Below are positions 1 to 6,594 of a stretch of DNA of 15,093 bases, piece after piece. This stretch comes from Azoarcus sp. (GTDB taxonomy: Bacteria; Pseudomonadota; Gammaproteobacteria; Burkholderiales; Rhodocyclaceae). The position numbers and the translations under genes were made by a program. The notes beneath the pieces are model-generated. The model was not told the DNA's origin, searched no databases, and was given only the letters and a program-made list of their open reading frames with translations. The stretch lies in NCBI GenBank assembly GCA_023230755.1, contig JALNWS010000097.1:1-15093 (forward strand), in the 5' to 3' direction. The stretch's first letter is position 1. Each line of letters opens with the position of its first letter.

Positions 1-293
1 AATGAGAGCCCGGGCAGATAGATCATCAGCGGCATGGCGCCAAACACGGGCACCACGATCCAGGTGGCTGCGACAAGCAGAAAGCCATCGTGTACCCGCA
101 GGTCGCGTCGCTGCTTGCGGGTCGTGAGCCAGGCCAGCAGGCCACATGCGAAAGTCACCAGCAGCGCTTCGTCGTAAGCCGTGACTGCGCCGTCACTCAG
201 AAAATACGAGACCGTTAGCGGAAACGCCATGACCAGCCCGAACAGCATCAGGACAAGGCCAAGCGCACCGATCACCGGAAAGTAGCTGCGCAT
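1..293 (-). CDS. trkH: TrkH-family potassium uptake protein, N-terminal part (cut by window edge)
   Basis: Only the first 97 or so codons lie in the window, reading leftward from the ATG at 293 to the edge without a stop. The translation starts MRSYFPVIGALGLVLMLFG and shows three hydrophobic stretches (about residues 4-26, 40-57 and 69-93). Between the second and third is a basic cytoplasmic turn, TTRKQRRDLRVHDGF. The order of first helix, FxLSDG segment, second helix, RRxRRDLRxxDGF and third helix is the usual N-terminus of TrkH/TrkG, the membrane subunit that moves K+ with the TrkA regulator. The selectivity-filter loops lie outside the window, so function rests on the N-terminus alone. GGAC a few bases before the ATG is a modest ribosome site. 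The gene is divergent from the TRAP operon. Confidence 0.8.
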   Translation of the reverse strand, partial: MRSYFPVIGALGLVLMLFGLVMAFPLTVSYFLSDGAVTAYDEALLVTFACGLLAWLTTRKQRRDLRVHDGFLLVAATWIVVPVFGAMPLMIYLPGLS

Positions 294-570
294 CTGATCA
301 GTCCGGCACGCGCATGCACCCGCCAGAACACCCGAGAAAAGCTGTGAATGCTAGGGAGAAAGGCGTAAAGATGGTGTAAAGATTCCGCACCGCAGCACAA
401 AGACCGACCCTGCGCAGGCGCGCACCCTCACCACGCCTGTATTCGGGCAAACACGGATAGCCTCGGCCACGCATTCGAGGGCACAGTGGGCCATTGAAAT
501 CGACCCGGCCCCAGAACGGGCGACTTCGATGCATCCTTTCGCATATAACAATCAAGGTAGGAGACATTCG
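294..570. promoter_or_regulatory. Divergent intergenic region between trkH and the TRAP operon
   Basis: No convincing gene is seen in these 277 bases. They must hold the start signals for trkH (leftward) and the TAXI operon (rightward). A TATAAC hexamer at 544-549 lies 21 bases before the TAXI start codon and could be a -10 box. No good -35 sits 16-18 bases further upstream, so an activator may be needed. AGGAGA at 559-564 is the ribosome site. An 11-bp tandem repeat at 362-383 is listed separately. Confidence 0.45.
362..383. repeat. 11-bp tandem direct repeat, possible response-regulator site
   Basis: GGCGTAAAGAT is followed immediately by GGTGTAAAGAT: two 11-bp units with one mismatch. On the other strand this reads CTTTAC-N5-CTTTAC. 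Direct half-sites one helical turn apart are typical of OmpR/PhoB-family response regulators. It lies 69 bases upstream of the trkH start and about 190 upstream of the TAXI start. The repeat is seen directly; the operator role is inferred. Confidence 0.4.
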
Positions 571-1527
571 ATGAGACTGATTCGCACCCTCGGCCTGGCC
601 GCCGGCATGATGCTCGGCGCCTCTGTCGGCGCACAATCTGCGCACGCCCAGCAATTCGTCAATGTGCTGACCGGCGGCACCAGCGGCGTGTATTACCCGC
701 TCGGCGTTGCCCTGTCCCAACTCTACGGCAAGGCCCTGCCCGACGCCAAGGTCAGCGTGCAATCCACCAAGGCCAGCGCAGAAAACCTGAATCTGCTCCA
801 GGCCGGACGTGGTGAGGTCGCCTTCGCCCTCGGCGATGCGGTCTCCGATGCGTGGAACGGCGTAGAGGAAGCCGGCTTCAAGACCAAGCTCAGCAAACTG
901 CGCGGGATGGCTGCGATCTACCCCAACTACATCCAGATCGTTGCCGCCAGTGACTCCGGGATCAAGACCCTGGCCGATCTCAAGGGCAAGCGGGTCTCGG
1001 TGGGCGCCGCGCGCTCGGGCACGGAGCTCAACGCCCGCGCGATCTTCAAAGGCGCAGGCATGAGCTACGGTGATCTTGGCAAGGTGGAATACCTGCCCTT
1101 CGGCGAGTCCGTCGAGCTGATCAAGAACCGCCAGCTCGATGCCACGCTGCAATCGGCCGGTCTCGGCGTCGCCTCGCTGCGCGACCTTGCCAATGCCCTC
1201 CAGATCACGGTGGTTCCTGTGCCTGCCGAGGTCGTCACCAAGATCGGCGACCCGGCCTATCAGGCCAGCGTCATTCCGGCCAACACCTACCAGGGCCAGA
1301 CCGCCGACGTGCCGACCGTGCGCATCCGCAACATCCTGGTCACGCACTCGGGCGTGTCCGACGATACCGTGTATGCGATGACAAAGACCATGTTCGAGAA
1401 CCTCGACCAGCTCGTCAGCGCCCACGCGGCTGCGAAGGGCATCATCAAGGACGACGCCGCCACCGTGCCGCTGCCCCTGCACCCCGGTGCCGAGCGTTAC
1501 TACCGCGAAGCCGGCCTGCTGAAGTAA
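571..1527 (+). CDS. TAXI-family TRAP transporter solute-binding protein
   Basis: This 318-residue protein is the periplasmic receptor of a TRAP transporter. It binds the substrate and delivers it to the fused permease encoded next. Residues 1-26 form a signal peptide (MRLIRT, hydrophobic core, cleavage after AHA), and the mature protein begins QQFVNVLTGGTSGVYYPLG, the typical TAXI (TIGR02122/NMT1-like) opening. The LADLKGKRVSVGAARSGTE block, the GVEYLPF-like ligand lobe and the C-terminal HPGAERYYREAGLLK are also family-like. The start at 571 is chosen because AGGAGA lies 6-8 bases upstream and the signal peptide begins there. An in-frame ATG at 529 would only add 14 non-signal residues. Known TAXI ligands are few (glutamate, glutamine or 2-oxoglutarate in some cases). 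The substrate here cannot be read from sequence. Confidence 0.93.
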   Translation: MRLIRTLGLAAGMMLGASVGAQSAHAQQFVNVLTGGTSGVYYPLGVALSQLYGKALPDAKVSVQSTKASAENLNLLQAGRGEVAFALGDAVSDAWNGVEEAGFKTKLSKLRGMAAIYPNYIQIVAASDSGIKTLADLKGKRVSVGAARSGTELNARAIFKGAGMSYGDLGKVEYLPFGESVELIKNRQLDATLQSAGLGVASLRDLANALQITVVPVPAEVVTKIGDPAYQASVIPANTYQGQTADVPTVRIRNILVTHSGVSDDTVYAMTKTMFENLDQLVSAHAAAKGIIKDDAATVPLPLHPGAERYYREAGLLK

Positions 1528-1534
1528 TCATCTC

Positions 1535-1596
1535 CGGGCTGGCGGCACCCAGCCCGACCGTACAGTCTGCGCGCCCCGGAGCGACGCGGACTGTAC
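1535..1596 (+). repeat. Two perfect tandem hairpins between TAXI and TRAP permease genes
   Basis: First hairpin: CGGGCTGG (1535-1542), six-base loop, CCAGCCCG (1549-1556). Second: GTACAGTC (1560-1567), about 21 bases that can pair further through GCG/CGC, then GACTGTAC (1589-1596). Neither has a U-tract, so they are not ordinary terminators. They fill most of the 89-base gap between a binding-protein gene and its permease. In other transport operons such structures protect the upstream mRNA so that the receptor is made in excess over the permease. That role is inferred here. Confidence 0.6.
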
Positions 1597-1616
1597 CCGC
1601 CTGACCGGAGTTCCAC

Positions 1617-3653
1617 ATGTCCGAATCCAGCTCGCTCACACCCTTCGGCTGGGAGCGCGAAAAGGGCCTCCAGGCACGTGCGCTGTTCCTCATCGCAGTG
1701 GCCTTCTCGGCTTACCAGATCGTCATCGCCGCCTATCACCCGCTTTCCTCGCAGGTGGTGCGGGCGATACACGTCGGCTTTCTGCTGCTGATGACCTTCG
1801 CCTCGTTTCCGGTGTGGTTGCCCCGCAGACGGAGTGTGCCGGTCCTGGCATGGCTGATCGGCATCACCGGTTTCGTGCTGGCGTTCTACCACTGGGCCTT
1901 CGAAGGCGACCTTATCCAGCGTGCTGGAGACCCGACCCAGACCGACCTCGTGGTCGGCACCATCACCCTGATCATGGTGTTCGAAGGTGCGCGCCGCATG
2001 ATGGGCCCAGCGCTGCCTCTCATCTGCGCAACCTTCTTTGCCTATGCGGCCTTCGGCCAGTATCTCCCGGGCGACCTCGCACACCGGGGTTACGATTTCT
2101 CGCAGCTGATCGAACACCTCACCTTCGGCACCGAAGGCATTTACGGCGTACCCACCTACGTCAGCTCGACCTACATCTTCCTGTTCATCCTATTCGGCGC
2201 CTTTCTCGAACAGGCCGGCATGATCCAGCTGTTCACGGATTTCGCCCTCGGCACCGTCGGTCATACACGCGGAGGTCCGGCCAAGGTCTCGGTAATCTCG
2301 TCGGGGCTGATGGGCACGATCAACGGCTCCGGCGTGGCCAACGTCGTCACCACGGGGCAATTCACCATTCCGCTGATGAAGCGCTTCGGCTACCGCCCGG
2401 AGTTCGCCGGCGGGGTGGAAGCCACCTCCAGCATGGGCGGACAGATCATGCCCCCGGTGATGGGCGCGGTCGCCTTCATCATGGCAGAGACCATCGGCGT
2501 GGCCTACGTCGAGATCGTCACCGCGGCCATCATTCCTGCCGTGCTCTATTTCATCACCGCGTTCTGGATGGTGCATCTGGAAGCCGGCCGCGCAGGCCTC
2601 CACGGGCTCGCAAAGAGCGAATGTCCGAACGCCTGGGCGGCCATCCGGCGCGGCTGGTATCTGCTGCTGCCGCTGGGCATTCTGGTGTGGTTGCTCTTCT
2701 CCGGTTATACCCCGCTGTTTTCCGGCACCGTCGGACTGGCAATCACCGCCGTACTGATCTTTGGCGCCGCAATTGCACTGCGGCTAAAGGGCACGGCGCT
2801 AAGGGTCGCGTTCTGGGTCGCCCTGGGGATCGCCAGCTCAGGCTTCCTGAAGTGGGGTATCGACACCTTTTTCGTGCTGATCGCGCTGCTGGTCCTTGTC
2901 TGCGCCTTCATCCACGGCGGCCGCGAGACCTTGCGGCTTGCAGTGAATGCGCTGGCCGATGGCGCACGCCACGCGCTGCCGGTGGGCGTGGCCTGCGCCC
3001 TGGTGGGTGTGATCATCGGTGTGCTCACGCTGACCGGCGCGGCGACTTCGTTCGCCAACATGATCATCACCCTCGGCGAAAACAACATGCTGCTGTCGCT
3101 GGTGCTGACCATGCTGGTCTGCCTGCTGCTGGGCATGGGCATCCCGACCATTCCCAACTACATCATCACCTCGTCGCTGGCCGCCCCGGCCCTGCTCGAT
3201 CTCGGCGTTCCGCTCATCGTCAGCCACATGTTCGTGTTCTACTTCGGCATCCTCGCCGACCTGACTCCGCCGGTCGCACTGGCTGCGTTTGCAGCGGCGC
3301 CGATTGCCGGCGTGTCCGGCATGAAGATCGGGGTGCAGGCAGTACGCATCGCCATGGCTGGCTTCATCATCCCCTACATGGCGGTCTATGCGCCTGAACT
3401 GATGCTGCAGGGCGACCCGACCGTTGTGGCGGTGGTGTGGATCGTATTCAAGGCGGTGCTGGCGATTGGCCTGTGGGGCGTAGCCTCGGTCGGTTACCTG
3501 TGGCAGCCCGTGAGCTGGCTGGAGAGAGTCGGTGCGCTGCTCGCTGCAGTTTGTCTCGTCGCCGCGCTGCCGATCACCGACGAGATCGGCGTTGGGGCTG
3601 CCGCGCTGCTGCTCGGCCTGCAGATCTGGCGTCGCCGCCAGCAGGCGCACTGA
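1617..3653 (+). CDS. TRAP transporter permease, fused DctQ-DctM (4TM/12TM) type
   Basis: This 678-residue polytopic protein is the membrane part of a TAXI-TRAP system, using an ion gradient (Na+ in known TRAPs) to import what the upstream receptor binds. The small Q-like four-helix part occupies roughly residues 20-150 and is followed by the large M domain. Signature segments are GGQIMPPVMG (274-283), LGMGIPTIPNYII (505-517) and FYFGILADLTPPVALAAFAAAPIAG (541-565), all typical of the fused permease family (TIGR02123). Two extra hydrophobic stretches near 605-670 extend the C-terminus, which ends in WRRRQQAH. The ATG at 1617 follows GGAG 6-9 bases upstream. The gene lies 89 bases after the receptor gene in the same operon, across a double hairpin. 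The fusion is normal for TAXI systems, whereas DctP-type systems usually keep Q and M separate. Confidence 0.94.
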   Translation: MSESSSLTPFGWEREKGLQARALFLIAVAFSAYQIVIAAYHPLSSQVVRAIHVGFLLLMTFASFPVWLPRRRSVPVLAWLIGITGFVLAFYHWAFEGDLIQRAGDPTQTDLVVGTITLIMVFEGARRMMGPALPLICATFFAYAAFGQYLPGDLAHRGYDFSQLIEHLTFGTEGIYGVPTYVSSTYIFLFILFGAFLEQAGMIQLFTDFALGTVGHTRGGPAKVSVISSGLMGTINGSGVANVVTTGQFTIPLMKRFGYRPEFAGGVEATSSMGGQIMPPVMGAVAFIMAETIGVAYVEIVTAAIIPAVLYFITAFWMVHLEAGRAGLHGLAKSECPNAWAAIRRGWYLLLPLGILVWLLFSGYTPLFSGTVGLAITAVLIFGAAIALRLKGTALRVAFWVALGIASSGFLKWGIDTFFVLIALLVLVCAFIHGGRETLRLAVNALADGARHALPVGVACALVGVIIGVLTLTGAATSFANMIITLGENNMLLSLVLTMLVCLLLGMGIPTIPNYIITSSLAAPALLDLGVPLIVSHMFVFYFGILADLTPPVALAAFAAAPIAGVSGMKIGVQAVRIAMAGFIIPYMAVYAPELMLQGDPTVVAVVWIVFKAVLAIGLWGVASVGYLWQPVSWLERVGALLAAVCLVAALPITDEIGVGAAALLLGLQIWRRRQQAH

Positions 3654-3666
3654 TGCCCGCAGGACA

Positions 3667-3684
3667 ATGACTGACGAAAGTCAT
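3667..3684 (+). repeat. Small perfect hairpin just after the TRAP permease gene
   Basis: ATGACT (3667-3672), loop GACGAA, AGTCAT (3679-3684): a six-pair stem 13 bases after the permease stop. It precedes the terminator hairpin at 3699-3724 and may protect the 3' end of the TRAP mRNA. No U-tract follows. Confidence 0.4.
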
Positions 3685-3695
3685 AATCCACAGAC

Positions 3696-3724
3696 AAAAA
3701 AAGCGCAGCTTTCGCTGCGCTTTT
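3696..3724. terminator. Bidirectional intrinsic terminator (TRAP operon / 6S RNA)
   Basis: GCGCAGC (3703-3709), loop TTTC, GCTGCGC (3714-3720) forms a seven-pair GC-rich stem, flanked by seven A on the left (3696-3702) and TTTT on the right. Read leftward, the stem is followed by seven U, a strong terminator for 6S RNA. Read rightward, it ends the TRAP operon with TTTTCCGTTT, a shorter U-tract. A/U pairing can lengthen the stem by up to four pairs in either direction. Confidence 0.85.
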
Positions 3725-3732
3725 CCGTTTGG

Positions 3733-3915
3733 CCCCCCGCCTGTGCCGTTTCCGCCGGGCATCCTGAACCTAGGGTTCAGGGAGGTCACTTCCCTTCCGC
3801 TTAAGGCTCACCCGGCTAGGGGCGTGCACACCAGCGGCATCAATGGTCAGCAACCAAGTCTCTCGACTATTGGTTCAAGGAATCTACGACTTCAACTAAC
3901 ACGGCAGGGGATTGA
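3733..3915 (-). ncRNA. ssrS: 6S RNA
   Basis: 6S RNA mimics an open promoter and sequesters sigma70 RNA polymerase in stationary phase. On the minus strand, directly after zapA, the sequence shows the 6S layout. The ends pair as CCUG-CCGU (about 3908-3901) with ACGG-(CA)-CAGG (about 3749-3740). The 5' half holds AACCAA-GUC-GAGA-GAC-UUGGUU (3875-3852), a hairpin with a GAGA loop. GAGCCUUAA (about 3818-3810) matches a conserved E. coli segment, and CCUGAACC...GGUUCAGG (about 3781-3763) corresponds to the E. coli CCUUGAACCAAGGGUUCAAGG hairpin and is followed by a GCCxGGCGG-like closing segment. Length near 180 nt, position next to zapA and the terminator at 3696-3724 all agree. CAAAAT (3920-3915) is a possible -10 giving a start near 3908. 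Exact ends are estimates. The usual downstream ygfA is absent from this window. Confidence 0.88.
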
Positions 3916-3936
3916 TTTTGCACGCTTTTTAAAAGC

Positions 3937-4233
3937 TCAAAAGAGCTTGTCCTGTTGGGCCAGTACCCCGTCAAGGCGTGCCTGCATGAGTTCGATTCTA
4001 CGCTTCGCGGCAGGCATGTCAAACCCGTTTCCACGCTGATGCTGAATGAACTCGTGGGCAATGTTGAGCGCGGTCATCACCGCCAGTTTTTCACCTGAGG
4101 CACTGGTCTTTCCGACCAGGTCCTTCAGCTTTCCATCGACATAGGCGACGGCCTCAACCAGACCATCCCGGGTCTCGGCCGTACAGGCTACGCGATATTC
4201 CTTGCCCAGCAGGGTGATGTCCAGGGATTCCAT
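3937..4233 (-). CDS. zapA: Cell division protein ZapA
   Basis: ZapA binds FtsZ and bundles its protofilaments at the division ring. The 98-residue product begins MESLDITLLGKEYRVACTA, the typical N-terminal FtsZ-binding strand region. It continues through AVMTALNIAHEF (about 51-62), the start of the long C-terminal helix that forms the tetrameric coiled coil. The family is about 100 residues. The ATG at 4233 is chosen because GAGGAA lies about six bases upstream; a longer reading into the preceding gene would be spurious. It starts ten bases after the ZapB-like gene stop, so the two are cotranscribed. 6S RNA follows within about 25 bases. Confidence 0.93.
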   Translation of the reverse strand: MESLDITLLGKEYRVACTAETRDGLVEAVAYVDGKLKDLVGKTSASGEKLAVMTALNIAHEFIQHQRGNGFDMPAAKRRIELMQARLDGVLAQQDKLF

Positions 4234-4243
4234 ACGGTATTCC

Positions 4244-4438
4244 TCAGGCTTCCGGCAGCTTCGCCAGCAAGGCTTCGAGTTTCTCGGTCGCCAGCTGCAC
4301 CTTTGCCGCCAGTTGATGATTCTCGGCTTCCAGCTTGCCCACACGCGTGCGCAACTCGCGGTTCTCGCGCTTGAGTCCGCTGTACTGGCTGATGAGTTGC
4401 TCGAGTTGGGTCTCGAGCCGGGTGAGTTCTGCGTCCAT
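4244..4438 (-). CDS. Small coiled-coil protein upstream of zapA (TIGR02449/ZapB-like)
   Basis: The product has 64 residues, nearly all one predicted coiled coil: MDAELTRLETQLEQLISQY, then KRENRELRTRVGKLEAENHQLAAKV with leucine/valine heptads and a charged surface. There are no membrane segments and no catalytic motif. Small heptad-repeat proteins encoded just before zapA are a recognised family (TIGR02449) and resemble ZapB, which links ZapA-FtsZ to the nucleoid/Ter machinery. That role is inferred here. The stop is ten bases before the zapA start. No ribosome site precedes the ATG; the only good promoter would start transcription at about the ATG itself (see the promoter at 4446-4475). Confidence 0.8.
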   Translation of the reverse strand: MDAELTRLETQLEQLISQYSGLKRENRELRTRVGKLEAENHQLAAKVQLATEKLEALLAKLPEA

Positions 4439-4445
4439 GGCGTGG

Positions 4446-4475
4446 ATGGTAGCGGGGGGAGAATGACGCGGTCAA
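4446..4475 (-). promoter_or_regulatory. Candidate sigma70 promoter of the zapB-like/zapA/6S cluster
   Basis: On the minus strand, TTGACC (4475-4470) is five of six to the -35 consensus, and TACCAT (4451-4446) is four of six to the -10, with an 18-base spacer. Transcription would start at about 4439, immediately before the ATG at 4438, giving a leaderless message. That fits the lack of a purine-rich ribosome site there. It is the best promoter seen in the gap but is unproven. Confidence 0.5.
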
Positions 4476-4479
4476 TAAG

Positions 4480-4516
4480 CCGGGCGAACCCGGTACGATG
4501 GGCCCGCAAGGGGCCC
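4480..4516 (-). terminator. Possible ilvD terminator hairpins
   Basis: After the ilvD stop, the minus strand holds GGGCCC-CTTGC-GGGCCC (4516-4500) and then CCGGG-TTCG-CCCGG (4493-4480), followed by CTTATTG. The second has a stable UUCG-type loop but only a poor U-tract. Termination could be partial, allowing some read-through into the zapB-like gene. Confidence 0.4.
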
Positions 4517-4529
4517 GTTCCAACGATTG

Positions 4530-6380
4530 TTAACGCTGCACCTGGGTCACGTCACGCACCGCGCCGGTATCGGCCGAGGTCGTGAGCGCCGCATAGGCCT
4601 GGAGCGCGGCGGAGACGTAACGCTCCCGGCTGACCGGCTTCCATGCTGCACTTCCCTTCGCTTCCATGGCTGCACGACGGGCGGCGAGTTCTTCGTCGCT
4701 GATCGCCAGGCGGATGCTGCGATTCGGAATGTCGATCTCGATCACGTCACCGTCCTCGACCAGCGCAATCGCACCACCGCAGGCCGCTTCAGGCGACGCG
4801 TGACCAATCGACAGACCCGAGGTGCCGCCAGAGAAGCGGCCGTCGGTGAGCAAGGCACATTCCTTTCCGAGCCCGCGGCTCTTCAGATAGGAGGTCGGGT
4901 ACAGCATCTCCTGCATGCCCGGCCCGCCCTTTGGCCCCTCGTAACGGATGATGACCACATCGCCCGCCTGCACCACCTCACCAAGAATGGCCTCTACCGA
5001 AGCTTCCTGGCTCTCGAACACGCGCGCGCGCCCCGAGAACTTCCAGATCGACTCATCGACCCCGGCGGTCTTCACGATGCAGCCCTTTTCGGCAATGTTG
5101 CCGTAGAGCACGGCCAGCCCGCCGTCCTGACTGAAGGCATTGGCCTTGTTGCGGATCACGCCCTTTGCGCGGTCCATGTCGAGTTCGTTCCAGCGCCGGT
5201 TCTGACTGAAAGCGACCTGGGTCGGCACCCCGCCAGGCGCGGCGAGGAAGAAGTCGAACACCGACTTGTCATGGGCCTGCATGATGTCCCAGCGTGCCAG
5301 CGCATCGCCCAGTGTCTTGCTGTGCACAGTGGGCACATCGCGATGCAGCAGGCCGGCGCGGTCGAGCTCGCCAAGGATGCCCATGATGCCGCCTGCACGG
5401 TGCACGTCCTCGACATGCACGTCCGGCACGGCCGGTGCCACCTTGCACAGACAGGGCACACGGCGCGAGATGCGGTCGATGTCCTTCATCGTGAAGTCGA
5501 CACCCGCTTCCTTGGCCGCCGCCAGCAGGTGGAGCACGGTATTGGTCGAGCCGCCCATGGAGACGTCGAGGGTGATCGCGTTCTCGAACGCCTCGAAGCT
5601 GGCGATAGAGCGCGGCAGCGCGGAAACGTCGTCCTGCTCGTAATAGCGCCGGGCCAGATCGACGATGCGGTGACCGGCATCCTTGAACAGCTTTTCGCGG
5701 TCGGCGTGAGTGGCCAGCGTGGTGCCGTTACCCGGCAGCGACAGACCCAGCGCTTCGGTCAGACAGTTCATCGAGTTGGCGGTAAACATGCCGGAGCACG
5801 AACCGCAGGTCGGGCATGCCGAACGTTCGACGGCATCGACTTCCGCGTCGGAGCAGTTCTTGTCGGCAGCCTTCACCATCGCGTCGACGAGGTCGAGCGA
5901 GATGACCTTGGCCTCCCACTTCACCTTGCCCGCTTCCATCGGCCCGCCGGACACGAAGATGGTCGGGATGTTCAGGCGCAGGGCGGCCATCAGCATGCCC
6001 GGGGTGATCTTGTCGCAGTTCGAGATGCACACCAGCGCATCCGCGGTGTGGGCGTTGCACATGTATTCGACGCTGTCGGCGATCAGGTCGCGCGACGGCA
6101 GCGAATAAAGCATGCCGCCGTGCCCCATGGCGATACCGTCATCGACTGCAATCGTATTGAATTCCTTGGCCACACCGCCGGCCTTCTCGATCTCGCGGGC
6201 GACCAGTTGCCCCATGTCCTTGAGGTGCACATGGCCGGGAACGAACTGGGTGAAGCTGTTGGCGATGGCGATGATCGGCTTTTCAAAGTCACCGTCCTTC
6301 ATGCCGGTCGCACGCCAGAGCGCGCGGGCACCCGCCATGTTGCGGCCGGCGGTGGAGGTACGGGAACGATACTGGGGCAT
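4530..6380 (-). CDS. ilvD: Dihydroxy-acid dehydratase
   Basis: IlvD dehydrates 2,3-dihydroxy-isovalerate and 2,3-dihydroxy-3-methylvalerate to the 2-oxo acids, the third common step of valine and isoleucine synthesis (also feeding leucine and pantothenate), in the cytoplasm. The product is 616 residues, the same length as E. coli IlvD. It begins MPQYRSRTSTAGRNMAGARA. Iron-sulfur ligands are visible: Cys122 in ISNCDKITPG, with Lys124 as the usual carbamylated metal ligand, and ACPTCGSCSGMF with Cys189, 192 and 195. GRFSGGTSGLSIGHASPEAA near the C-terminus is the second family signature. The start at 6380 follows GGAG by about eight bases; a longer reading adds 33 unrelated residues. It is a stand-alone gene here, divergent from the OlsB-like gene. 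Confidence 0.97.
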   Translation of the reverse strand: MPQYRSRTSTAGRNMAGARALWRATGMKDGDFEKPIIAIANSFTQFVPGHVHLKDMGQLVAREIEKAGGVAKEFNTIAVDDGIAMGHGGMLYSLPSRDLIADSVEYMCNAHTADALVCISNCDKITPGMLMAALRLNIPTIFVSGGPMEAGKVKWEAKVISLDLVDAMVKAADKNCSDAEVDAVERSACPTCGSCSGMFTANSMNCLTEALGLSLPGNGTTLATHADREKLFKDAGHRIVDLARRYYEQDDVSALPRSIASFEAFENAITLDVSMGGSTNTVLHLLAAAKEAGVDFTMKDIDRISRRVPCLCKVAPAVPDVHVEDVHRAGGIMGILGELDRAGLLHRDVPTVHSKTLGDALARWDIMQAHDKSVFDFFLAAPGGVPTQVAFSQNRRWNELDMDRAKGVIRNKANAFSQDGGLAVLYGNIAEKGCIVKTAGVDESIWKFSGRARVFESQEASVEAILGEVVQAGDVVIIRYEGPKGGPGMQEMLYPTSYLKSRGLGKECALLTDGRFSGGTSGLSIGHASPEAACGGAIALVEDGDVIEIDIPNRSIRLAISDEELAARRAAMEAKGSAAWKPVSRERYVSAALQAYAALTTSADTGAVRDVTQVQR

Positions 6381-6594
6381 GACGGTGCTCCGGAAATTCT
6401 GCGGGAAGGCCGAAGATTCTAACCCCTCAAAGGGCACTCCGGAACATTGTGATGACCAGTCGCGAAAGCAGCCGGGCACAAACCGCCGGCGAACGGCGAC
6501 TGGAAGGCGTCATCGCACCGTAACCACGCCGTCACCGTGGCGCAACGCAGAGTTTCGAAAATGGCAGCACCCAAATCGGAAAGGGACGCATGTC
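6381..6594. promoter_or_regulatory. Divergent promoter region of ilvD and the OlsB-like gene
   Basis: For ilvD, TAGAAT (6421-6416, minus) is a good -10 box about 29 nt plus a short discriminator before the ATG; the matching -35 is weak. GGAG close to the start is the ribosome site. For the rightward gene, no clear promoter hexamers are visible; AAGGGA about ten bases before 6595 is the ribosome site. Small GC hairpins such as CCACG-N7-CGTGG (6524-6540) lie between. No leader peptide rich in Ile, Leu or Val was recognised before ilvD, so attenuation is not evident. Confidence 0.4.

Noticed and set aside
298..1482. Long open frame (394 codons) on the minus strand opposite the TAXI gene
   Set aside because: It is a high-GC shadow. 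Its product is His/Arg/Gly-rich with no domain, and the plus strand has a signal peptide, ribosome site and family motifs.
1814..3397. 527-codon frame overlapping the TRAP permease on the same strand
   Set aside because: It is a frame-shifted shadow rich in Arg and His. The permease frame has all the TRAP signatures.
3743..4039. 98-codon plus-strand frame over the 6S RNA and zapA end
   Set aside because: The span is explained by 6S RNA structure and by zapA on the other strand. No ribosome site or domain is seen.
3937..4509. Longer zapA reading starting at 4509
   Set aside because: It runs through the ZapB-like gene in another frame. The ATG at 4233 has a good ribosome site and the family N-terminus.
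4527..6422. 631-codon open frame on the plus strand opposite ilvD
   Set aside because: It is exactly antisense to a full-length, motif-complete IlvD. The translation is low-complexity with no recognisable domain.
6112..6594. N-terminal extension of the OlsB-like protein back to 6112
   Set aside because: It overlaps ilvD and its promoter region, and the added residues are not family-like.
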